A stretch of 7,494 nt of DNA, from contig JAZFTT010000232.1 in NCBI GenBank assembly GCA_036446835.1, positions 1 through 7,494 of the forward strand, read 5' to 3'. The stretch is from SZUA-217 sp036446835 (GTDB taxonomy: Bacteria; Actinomycetota; Acidimicrobiia; Spongiisociales; ZC4RG35). Every line of letters starts with the position of its first letter. The first letter of the stretch is position 1. The notes beneath the pieces are model-generated. The model was not told the origin of the DNA and made no database searches. It worked only from the letters and a program-made list of their open reading frames with translations. A program made the position numbers and the translations under genes. Below, in pieces: positions 1-4,939 of the stretch.

Positions 1-1
1 G

Positions 2-88
2 GGTGGCCGTGCCGTCGACGTCTTTGTAGCGGAGAGCACCCTCGACGAAATCTCGGCAGCCCTTATCGCCGTTACCGGGTCCGGATGA
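2..88 (+). CDS. 3' end of an unidentified gene (partial)
   Basis: An open frame enters from the left edge and runs 28 codons to TGA at 86-88. It ends in a peptide of ordinary globular character, with VDVFVAESTLDEI followed by an alanine-rich amphipathic stretch (SAALIAVTG). I do not recognise the family from so short a tail. Support comes from the acidic/hydrophobic pattern typical of a C-terminal strand plus helix, and from what follows: a perfect 8-bp hairpin 12 nt after the stop and then a recombination-like palindrome at 168-193. This is the order expected at the end of a gene module. It could still be a chance open frame. Confidence 0.35.
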   Translation, partial: GGRAVDVFVAESTLDEISAALIAVTGSG

Positions 89-100
89 CGAAGGCCAACA

Positions 101-124
101 ACTGTCGCCCAGATGCGCGACAGT
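101..124 (+). terminator. Hairpin after the partial gene, possible terminator
   Basis: ACTGTCGC (101-108) pairs perfectly with GCGACAGT (117-124) around an 8-nt loop. The hairpin begins 12 nt after the TGA at 86-88. No T-run follows, so if it terminates transcription it is of the U-poor kind common in actinobacteria. Its sequence resembles the hairpin at 5853-5871. Confidence 0.4.
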
Positions 125-167
125 CAAGCCAACTGGCAGCATGTGCAGCCATTCCAGTCCAGGGCAC

Positions 168-193
168 CCGCCCATAACCGGCATTATGTGCGG
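168..193 (+). repeat. Site A: dif/attC-like palindrome
   Basis: A 10-bp left arm CCGCCCATAA (168-177), a 6-bp spacer CCGGCA and a 10-bp right arm TTATGTGCGG (184-193). The arms are inverted copies with one mismatch. The 11-6-11 layout with CATAA and TTATG flanking a 6-bp centre is that of Xer/dif sites. It matches the left half of paired sites D and E, but no clear right-half partner follows here. It lies between the partial gene and the methyltransferase. Confidence 0.7.
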
Positions 194-280
194 TCGATCT
201 TGAGAGCCTCGGTCGCCTTCATGCCGCATGGCCTAGTGGTTGTGGCGTAGGTTGAGATCTCCGGGGAGAAAGGAGGAGCA

Positions 281-1060
281 ATGGCAACTGATGTGATCCC
301 AGTTGATGAGGATCAGCTGCGTGTCGAGATTCAAAAACACTACGCCGAAGTGGCGACCAGCCCCGACCATGACTTCCACTTCCACACTGGTCGAGAAGCG
401 GCTCGACGGGTCGGCTACGACGAGGCAATCATTGCTGACATTCCCGACGAAGTGATCGTGTCCTTCGCTGGTGTCTCTAACCCTTTCCATTTTGGGCTAC
501 CCAGACCAGGAGAAACGGTCCTCGATGTCGGTTCCGGGGCAGGTGTCGACGCCATAATCGCAGCCAAGGCGGTCGGGGTAGACGGCCATGTTATCGGCGT
601 GGACATGACACCTGAGATGCTCGCCGCCGCTCGCCGCAATGTAAACCTGATGGGTTTGAGCAACGTCGACTTCAGAGAAGGTCTAATCGAAAGGTTGCCA
701 GTGGACGCCGGTTCCATCGATCTGGTCATATCAAACGGTGTGCTAAATCTCACGGTCGACAAACACGGTGCCTACCAGCAGATCGCACGTGCCCTGAAAC
801 CCGGTGGGCGTTTCCAGATCGCTGACATCTGCGTCGACAAGCCAGTCTCCGAGGGAGCGAAGCGGAACATAGACCTCTGGACCGGCTGAATTGCCGGTGC
901 CCTGCCGTGTGCAGGATGGGAAGCAGTCATCGCAGCCGTCGGATTCGAAGGCCTCGAATTCGGACCAAAAGTCGACACCTACGGCGGAGCAAGCGGCGAG
1001 AAGAACGCACGCCTATTCGGAACCTGGGGCTACCCATTCAAAGCCCACAAGCCCCTCTGA
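281..1060 (+). CDS. ArsM-like SAM methyltransferase, probable selenoprotein (Sec203)
   Basis: Class I SAM-dependent methyltransferase related to arsenite methyltransferases (ArsM). The SAM-binding motif is LDVGSGAGVD (residues 81-90), with GVDMT (106-110), SNGVLNL (151-157) and LKPGGRFQIADI (172-183). AAAGGAGG four bases before ATG 281 fixes the start. The frame meets TGA at 887-889 and then continues for 56 sense codons to TGA 1058-1060. The continuation reads W-T-G-[TGA]-IAGALP, the place where ArsM proteins carry a conserved cysteine, and has a family-like C terminus (GTWGYPFKAHKP). With selenocysteine at 203 the protein is 259 residues, a normal family length. The ArsM segment usually holding another cysteine (GCGNP-like) is GVSNP here, so the substrate may not be arsenite. 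C210 lies seven residues after Sec203. A recombination-like site starts 9 bp after the stop. The alternative is a pseudogene by a Cys-to-stop change. Confidence 0.8.
887..922 (+). promoter_or_regulatory. Putative bacterial SECIS element at the in-frame TGA
   Basis: TGA (887-889) is followed, after 11 nt, by a perfect 5-bp stem CCTGC (901-905)/GCAGG (911-915) closed by a 5-nt loop CGTGT with G as its second base. A weaker lower stem is possible (T891, T892 with A922, A921; C894, C895 with G919, G918). The apical loop begins 17 nt after the TGA. Bacterial SECIS hairpins lie inside the coding region just after the UGA, with a small G-containing apical loop at about this distance, and bind SelB. 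The fit is by eye; no folding energy was computed. Confidence 0.65.
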
Positions 1061-1066
1061 ACCACC

Positions 1067-1137
1067 GTCCATAACCGGCGTTAAATATCCCTCGTGACGC
1101 CCTGACCCAGGCGTACATAAGTGCCGTTATGTGCGGG
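1067..1137 (+). repeat. Site B: attC-like paired palindrome
   Basis: Left half: CCATAA (1069-1074), spacer CCGGCG, then a degenerate right arm TTAAATATCC (1081-1090). Right half: GCGTACATAA (1111-1120), spacer GTGCCG, TTATGTGCGG (1127-1136). The two halves are inverted relative to each other, so the 70-bp unit folds end to end, with CCATAAC pairing with GTTATGT and an inner CCTG/CAGG stem (1101-1110). This is the R''-L''...L'-R' layout of integron attC sites. It begins 9 bp after the methyltransferase stop, the usual place for an attC in a gene cassette. Its inner part is nearly the same as in site E. Confidence 0.65.
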
Positions 1138-1362
1138 CGGAAATCGGGTGGGATGTTGATTAGGGGCTCCGCCCTCTAGCCGGGGTGAGTTCCTGAGGAT
1201 TGGGACCTTTGCACCTAGGCAGAGAATGTTGGGAAGCTGTAGACGAACAGGCGAGTGCTCCCCTTGGGGGTTGGCTCTACTTCTGCCCCGTCGTCCTCAC
1301 ATGACCGGGTCCAGAGGGGGCGGCCCGCTCCCGAGGGGGCTTTGTTTTAGCCACGCAGGCGC
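1138..1362. other. Gene-free stretch between sites B and B'
   Basis: No convincing coding frame was found on either strand. It contains a small hairpin around 1160-1180 (TAGGGGC pairing with GCCCTCTA, with one bulge) and a terminator-like hairpin at 1323-1348. It is bounded on both sides by recombination-like sites, so it may be a non-coding module or the degraded remains of one. Confidence 0.5.
1323..1348 (+). terminator. Possible intrinsic terminator
   Basis: GCCC (1323-1326) pairs with GGGC (1337-1340), with a G-G mismatch and a short CT/AG inner stem. TTTGTTTT (1341-1348) follows directly. The T-run makes this the most terminator-like element in the window, although the stem is imperfect. 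It would stop transcription rightward before site B' and the next gene start. Confidence 0.4.
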
Positions 1363-1388
1363 AAATACATAAGTGCCGTTATGGGCGG
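1361..1388 (+). repeat. Site B': dif/attC-like palindrome
   Basis: Left arm ending ATACATAA (1372), spacer GTGCCG (1373-1378) and right arm TTATGGGCGG (1379-1388). The spacer and arms match the right half (L'-R') of sites B and C exactly over CATAAGTGCCGTTATG. No left-half partner is recognisable upstream. A gene start (ATG 1414) follows 26 bp later, as expected if this is a module boundary. Confidence 0.65.
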
Positions 1389-1413
1389 CGTGGTGGGTCG
1401 ATAAGGTTTGGTT

Positions 1414-1476
1414 ATGGGAGATGGCCTGCCGTTTGAACCGCCACTAACTCAGTATGCGAAGGCTGGGGATCTCCAT
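1414..1476 (+). pseudogene. 5' fragment of an alpha/beta-hydrolase-type gene
   Basis: ATG at 1414 is preceded by AAGG (1403-1406) at a good distance and opens a frame with MGDGLPFEPPLTQYAKAGD and then LHI. The TQYAKAGDLHI stretch resembles the first strand of alpha/beta hydrolases that begin with a (T/V)xYAxxGDxxIAYQ-like segment, including hydrolase domains linked to cyclases or LuxR regulators. After about 21 codons the homology stops where IS30 transposase sequence begins (about 1470-1480), so the rest of the gene is gone. The assignment rests on this one short motif. The start 26 bp after site B' is typical of a cassette gene. Confidence 0.45.
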
Positions 1477-1889
1477 ATTGGAACGTCACACCCGGTATGT
1501 GATGCTGTTTCCTCTCCCCGACGGGAACACCGCCGAAGCTGTCCGGGATGCTCTCACCGAAACTGTCCAGCGGCTCCCCGAACATTTGTGGCAGTCGTTG
1601 ACCTGGGATCAGGGTAAAGAAATGGCCCAACACGCCCAATTCAAGGTCGACACCGGAGTCGACGTCTACTTCTGTGACCCCAAGTCACCATGGCAGCGGG
1701 GGACCAACGAGAACACCAACGGACTGCTACGCCAATACTTTCCCAAAGGCACCGACATGAGCCTGCTCACCCAGGCCGACCTCGACAAGGCAGCACATTC
1801 GCTCAACGGACGCCCTCGACAGACCCTCGACGGGATGTCACCATCAGAAAAACTCGCCGAAGTGTTGCAATGACCCCTTGAGCCGGCAG
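1470..1889 (+). mobile_element. IS30-family element remnant (3' end only)
   Basis: Only the last 400 bp or so of an IS30-type element remain: the C-terminal transposase region plus the terminal sequence TGACCCCTTGAGCCGGCAG (1871-1889), which aligns with the corresponding end of the second IS30 element (TGACCCCCTGAACTCGCAGC on the minus strand, ending near 6341). The left end and the N-terminal two thirds are missing. The right end abuts GCATTATGTGCGG, half of a dif/attC-like palindrome, so the element seems to have inserted in the centre of such a site. Confidence 0.75.
1478..1873 (+). pseudogene. IS30-family transposase, C-terminal fragment
   Basis: About 130 residues match the C-terminal half of the IS30 transposase encoded at 6359-7494, from LERHTRYVMLFPLPDG to KLAEVLQ. 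The second catalytic Asp of the DDE triad is visible in TWDQGKEMAQH (codon 1607-1609), as is the Glu in NENTNGLLRQYFPKG (codon 1709-1711). The first Asp and the N-terminal DNA-binding domains are lost, so the fragment cannot be an active transposase. An ATG at 1454 would make a 139-residue frame, but its first eight or so residues come from the joined upstream sequence, not from the IS. It is clearly diverged from the other copy in the window, so it is not a recent duplicate. Confidence 0.85.
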
Positions 1890-1937
1890 GCATTATGTGC
1901 GGCTGGCCAGGCGTACATAAGTGCCGTTATGTGCGGG
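1890..1937 (+). repeat. Site C: attC-like paired palindrome, left half broken by IS30
   Basis: The right part of the left half (GCATTATGTGCGG, 1890-1902) is followed by CTGGCCAG and a complete right half: GCGTACATAA (1911-1920), GTGCCG, TTATGTGCGG (1927-1936). TTATGTGCGGCTGG and CCAGGCGTACATAA form a 14-bp inverted repeat with two mismatches. The missing left arm is replaced by the IS30 end, so the insertion point lies in the 6-bp spacer. Confidence 0.65.
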
Positions 1938-2012
1938 TTGGCGAGACGACCGTTGCCGAGAGTTTCGTTGTTGGGACGGCCCGCATCTGACCTTGAGAGC
2001 CTGTGGCGAACT

Positions 2013-3035
2013 TCAAGCCTCGACCGGGGTTCTGGTGGTGACGAAGATGGCGGCGAAGGCGATGCCAGCACCGACCAGGGTGGCGAGTAGGCGGGCAATT
2101 CCGCCGGCGATTGCGTCGCCTCCGGTGATATGGAGCGAAAACACCAGCATTGCTGTTAGGAACAGAGTGAAGACGGTGTAGTTCACTTTCTGAAGCGCAA
2201 TCATTCCGAATCCGGATGCCAGTAACGCACTCACAACCACTGGCTCACCGTCACCGATGATGATCAAGACCGCGCTCGCGATGGCTACTCCGAGCACCGT
2301 CCCGACCGTGCGTAGTAGTCCGATCTGTCGCGTCGCTTCCGGCTGCTGCTGCAAGATCACCAGCACTGCGATCACAGTCCAGACCGGGAAATCGGGAAAG
2401 AGAACGGTGCCGAGGTACGTGGCCAAACCCGCTGCCAGGCCTCGGATAAGCGCGAACTGTCCAAGCGGTGCCCTCACTTGGTCTATCAGAGTTGAGATCA
2501 CCGGTGGTCGCTCCGCTCCGGACTCCTCAGATGGGCGGAGCAGGCCATATACCCCCACGCCGACACCAGCGATGAGACCACCGATGAGGAAGGCCAGTGC
2601 GAGCTTTGCCGGCGCATCAACGCTGCCGGAAAGCGACAGGGCCACGACCACCCAGATCGCCATAAGCAAGCCCCGAACCGCAGCTGGTTTGCCTATGGCG
2701 GCGGCAACCGTCGCCAGATAGACGATCACAACCATCAAAACGGCAGCGACCAACGAATGGGATACTCCGGCCCACGCTCCAACGAAGGCGAGCAACGAGC
2801 CGACGACCGTAAAAGAAAACACCACCGTCAGTCGGCTTCGCAACGTACCCGGCTGGTCACCGATCATCACGAAGAGTGCGGCAAGTCCAACCGTTATCCC
2901 AAGAGTCCCAAACAGAATCAGGACCGTTGCCACTCCGACGATGACACCCACGGTCGTGAACCCGCCACGAAAGTTGACCTGACTCCAATCAAGACGGTAG
3001 ATAGAGCCTTCGGCCATGCTGAGGAAGCTAATCAA
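2013..3035 (-). CDS. FUSC-family inner membrane transporter
   Basis: A 340-residue integral membrane protein of the fusaric acid resistance/aromatic acid exporter type (FUSC), expected to export organic acids or similar compounds. Hydrophobic segments cluster at about residues 26-60, 69-115, 122-136 and 144-166. A charged cytoplasmic linker follows (about 167-192), then a second membrane block (about 195-333) carrying the FUSC-like RTVGTVLGV motif (242-250) and NYTVFTLFLTAML (285-297). This is shorter than the two-repeat YccS-type proteins, so it is a compact member. The start is TTG 3035, because GGAGGA lies 8 nt upstream; the ATG six codons later has no ribosome site. Sites C and D flank the gene, which runs opposite to the methyltransferase. 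The substrate cannot be told from the sequence. Confidence 0.82.
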   Translation of the reverse strand: MISFLSMAEGSIYRLDWSQVNFRGGFTTVGVIVGVATVLILFGTLGITVGLAALFVMIGDQPGTLRSRLTVVFSFTVVGSLLAFVGAWAGVSHSLVAAVLMVVIVYLATVAAAIGKPAAVRGLLMAIWVVVALSLSGSVDAPAKLALAFLIGGLIAGVGVGVYGLLRPSEESGAERPPVISTLIDQVRAPLGQFALIRGLAAGLATYLGTVLFPDFPVWTVIAVLVILQQQPEATRQIGLLRTVGTVLGVAIASAVLIIIGDGEPVVVSALLASGFGMIALQKVNYTVFTLFLTAMLVFSLHITGGDAIAGGIARLLATLVGAGIAFAAIFVTTRTPVEA

Positions 3036-3129
3036 CGGCCTACTCCTCCATCCAATCCAGTTAGTGACAGCGCTTAGCTAGGCAGAGGAATTCGACGGCA
3101 CGTAGTCCAAGAAGACCGGAACGCACACA

Positions 3130-3196
3130 CCGCCCATAACCGGCATTATGTACGGTTTCTGACGCCGTGATCAGCCGCCCATAAGTGCCGTTCTCG
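3130..3196 (+). repeat. Site D: attC-like paired palindrome
   Basis: Left half: CCGCCCATAA (3130-3139), spacer CCGGCA, TTATGTACGG (3146-3155). Right half: GCCCATAA (3177-3184), spacer GTGCCG (3185-3190), then a decayed right arm TTCTCG. The left half is the same as site A through TTATGT. The site begins 94 bp upstream of the transporter start codon. The degraded outer right arm suggests that this copy is no longer a good recombination substrate. Confidence 0.65.
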
Positions 3197-3291
3197 AGCA
3201 CGTGGCGGTGTGGGCGATATCGCACAGATTTGATGATCGGTGCGCGGCGTGTCTCGGGTGATCAGAGCGTCGCGTGAGGGACTAGATGTGA

Positions 3292-3727
3292 TCAGGCCGC
3301 GCTTGGGTCCACCAGATTCAGGATCAGTAGTGGTAGCCCTGACCCCTCGTCGAGTCTGCGTTCGTGATCTACGAATCCGCAGCTCCGGTAGAACCCGATC
3401 GCCTTCTCGTTGGCCTCGGCGACCTCCACCAGCAACGGGTCAAAGCGCCCCCGGGCGTGTTCTATAAGGGCGCGGCCATAGCTCTTTCCCTTGGTGGTCC
3501 GGATGGGTAAACAGTCCGCCGATCATGTTGTCTAGGAGCGACATGAAGGCAACCATCTCGCCGTCTTGCTCAACCAACCAGGTCTCGGCGATGGGCACCA
3601 GCTCTCGGATCTCAGGTTCCATGGCCCGCCAATGCTCCTCGGGCAGGTACGACTGGCCGGGGATCGTTGAAGCGAGTCATAAGTGGATCATGTCGTCCTC
3701 ATCCTCGGCTGTGAAGGCGCGAATCAT
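3292..3727 (-). pseudogene. GNAT-family N-acetyltransferase, broken by a stop and a frameshift
   Basis: Reading from ATG 3727, the frame gives MIRAFTAEDEDDMIHL, then TGA (3679-3677), then continues in frame as LASTIPGQSYLPEEHWRAM through AETWLVEQDGEMVAFMSL and GGLFTHPDHQGK. A single extra base near 3484 shifts the frame. Removing it restores SYGRALIEHARGRFDPLL, then VEVAEANEKAIGFYRSCGF, ending in LLILNLVDPSAA at TGA 3294-3292. The repaired product is about 144 residues, a normal GNAT length, with the acetyl-CoA loop QGKSYGRA and the NxxAxxFYxxxGF helix near the end. GNAT enzymes move acetyl groups from acetyl-CoA to amines. The in-frame TGA most likely replaces a Trp codon (TGG). Two separate lesions make a functional gene unlikely. 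An internal ATG at 3622 gives only 60 residues before the shift. Confidence 0.8.
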
Positions 3728-3861
3728 CCCTAAATCGTATTGCCTTCGACCCGCACGAGCCACGCGCCGCGTCCGCCACCCGAGAGGCGGCCACTCGATA
3801 CGTGATGCGATGAGCGGGCGGGTGGTCGACGCGGTCGTTTCTGCGTATGAATGAAGCGATC

Positions 3862-3891
3862 TGGGCGGGGAGGCTGTTGCTTCCCCGCCCA
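3862..3891 (-). terminator. Terminator hairpin after the hydrolase gene
   Basis: TGGGCGGGGA (3862-3871) pairs perfectly with TCCCCGCCCA (3882-3891) around a 10-nt loop, starting 9 nt beyond the hydrolase stop codon. The 10-bp GC-rich stem has no strong T-run on the minus strand, which is common for actinobacterial terminators. Confidence 0.7.
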
Positions 3892-3900
3892 AGGTGCGTG

Positions 3901-4830
3901 TCATATCGCTTGCTCGGCGACTCGTCGCTGCCACCAGTCACGAATGGTCTCCGCGTAAAGGTCGGGGTCGACTGTCATTGGGAAGTGGTATCCCTTGGGT
4001 ACCACGATCCCTTCATGGTTGGGGAAGGTCGCGGCGTGGCGGTCCTGGAATCCCCACGGATCGTTGTACTGGCCAAAGATGGTCAGTACGGGTCGGTCGT
4101 TGAGCGCCGCGCTGGTTGCTTTTTCGATTCGGTTGAAGTGTTCTGGGCTGTTGAGCGCCGATCGCATCAGCTGATGAATCCGGCGGCGCCGGCTGCGATC
4201 ACGATACGGACCGCGAAACGCCTTCTTCCCAGCCCTGCTCAGACGACGACCGACACCGAACCTGGTGGCGGCCATGCGGACCAGGAAGTTCGTGCCGGCG
4301 TCCAGCCAGGTCAAAGGCCGTGCACCCATCGTTCCCAGCATGGCCCGCAGGGTCCACTTGTCCGGCTCCCAGGCGAACGTGTTGGTCAACACCAGGGCCT
4401 GATAGCGGTCCGGGTCGTCGGCGGCGGCGCCGAGCGCCACCGGTCCACCAAGGTCGTGAGCCACCAGGGTCACGTCACTCAGGTCGAGCTCGGCGACGAA
4501 CTCGGCGAGTACGGTGCTCAGCCCGGGGATGGACATTTCGGTATCCGAAGCTGCGGCGAGGCCGGAGCCAGGGAAGTCGATCGCGATCGTTCGGAAGTCC
4601 TTCTGTAGTCGAACGATGGTGTCACGCCAGATGAAGGACCACAGGCCGGCATGGATGAACAGCAATGTGGGTCCGTCGCCTTCGTCGATATAGCTGACAT
4701 TGCCCGACGGAAGGTGGAGGCTCTGTAGCCGGAACGGGAACTCTTCGGGTGGCAGCCAACCGGGCCGCTCTTGGCCTGCAGCCATTGGTCGGTCCGATTG
4801 CATCGTCGGGGCGTGGTTCGTTTGCTTCAT
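3901..4830 (-). CDS. Alpha/beta hydrolase, haloalkane dehalogenase-like
   Basis: A 309-residue alpha/beta-hydrolase. The nucleophile elbow VAHDLGGP places Asp126 as nucleophile, which points to the haloalkane dehalogenase/epoxide hydrolase branch and away from serine esterases. FIHAGLWSFIWRD (58-70) is the oxyanion-hole HG-type loop in the dehalogenase pattern. Asp257 (FGQYNDPWG) and His282 (KGYHFPM) are the likely acid and base. The Trp that often follows the nucleophile in dehalogenases is Leu here, so the substrate is uncertain. I chose ATG 4830 because GGAGGA lies 6 nt upstream. A more upstream ATG pair (4863, 4860) lies so close to the predicted promoter -10 that it would be at or before the transcript start. 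A divergent sigma-factor gene and an ECF41-type promoter (4865-4892) indicate control by that sigma factor. Confidence 0.85.
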   Translation of the reverse strand: MKQTNHAPTMQSDRPMAAGQERPGWLPPEEFPFRLQSLHLPSGNVSYIDEGDGPTLLFIHAGLWSFIWRDTIVRLQKDFRTIAIDFPGSGLAAASDTEMSIPGLSTVLAEFVAELDLSDVTLVAHDLGGPVALGAAADDPDRYQALVLTNTFAWEPDKWTLRAMLGTMGARPLTWLDAGTNFLVRMAATRFGVGRRLSRAGKKAFRGPYRDRSRRRRIHQLMRSALNSPEHFNRIEKATSAALNDRPVLTIFGQYNDPWGFQDRHAATFPNHEGIVVPKGYHFPMTVDPDLYAETIRDWWQRRVAEQAI

Positions 4831-4864
4831 TACATGTCCTCCGTTTAGGGGCGGTTTCATCATG

Positions 4865-4892
4865 AGGACGTTTGTGGCCGGCGGAGTGTGAC
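4865..4892 (-). promoter_or_regulatory. SigJ/ECF41-type promoter of the hydrolase
   Basis: On the minus strand GTCACA (4892-4887) and CGTCCT (4870-4865) are separated by exactly 16 nt. This is the same pair of boxes and the same spacing as the promoter facing the sigma gene. ECF41/SigJ sigma factors are known to use TGTCACA/CGTC-type promoters. The predicted transcript start is about 4857-4858, giving a leader of about 28 nt to ATG 4830. Confidence 0.75.
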
Positions 4893-4903
4893 GTCGAGAT
4901 CGT

Positions 4904-4932
4904 TGTCACATGCTGCGTGGTTGAATCGTCCT
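4904..4932 (+). promoter_or_regulatory. SigJ/ECF41-type promoter of the sigma gene (autoregulation)
   Basis: TGTCACA (4904-4910), a 16-nt spacer and CGTCCT (4927-4932). Seven bases separate the -10 box from the A of ATG 4940, so transcription should start at or next to the start codon. There is no ribosome site. The mirror-image promoter at 4865-4892 serves the hydrolase. Confidence 0.75.
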
Positions 4933-4939
4933 ACTACTG

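Noticed and set aside
281..889. Methyltransferase as a normal 202-residue protein ending at TGA 889
   Set aside because: Family-like sequence continues in frame for 56 codons after the TGA, and the stop sits at a conserved Cys position with a SECIS-like hairpin.
1137..1362. tRNA or rRNA gene in the gene-free stretch
   Set aside because: No cloverleaf with T-loop and anticodon arms, and no rRNA-like conserved sequence, could be recognised by eye.
3677..3679. Second selenocysteine in the GNAT gene
   Set aside because: No suitable hairpin follows the TGA, the position fits Trp better than Cys, and the gene has another lesion.
3676..3695. CATAAGTG...TCATG as another recombination site
   Set aside because: It lies inside the GNAT coding sequence, the right arm does not match, and its codons are explained by the protein.
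281..3727. TGA read as Trp (genetic code 4) to explain both internal TGAs
   Set aside because: TGA is the real stop for the transporter, the IS30 transposase and the methyltransferase end, and the GC content and gene types do not fit such organisms. The GNAT gene also has an independent frameshift.
3847..4608. Plus-strand 253-codon frame opposite the hydrolase
   Set aside because: Antisense shadow of a gene with clear catalytic motifs; the predicted peptide is low in recognisable structure.
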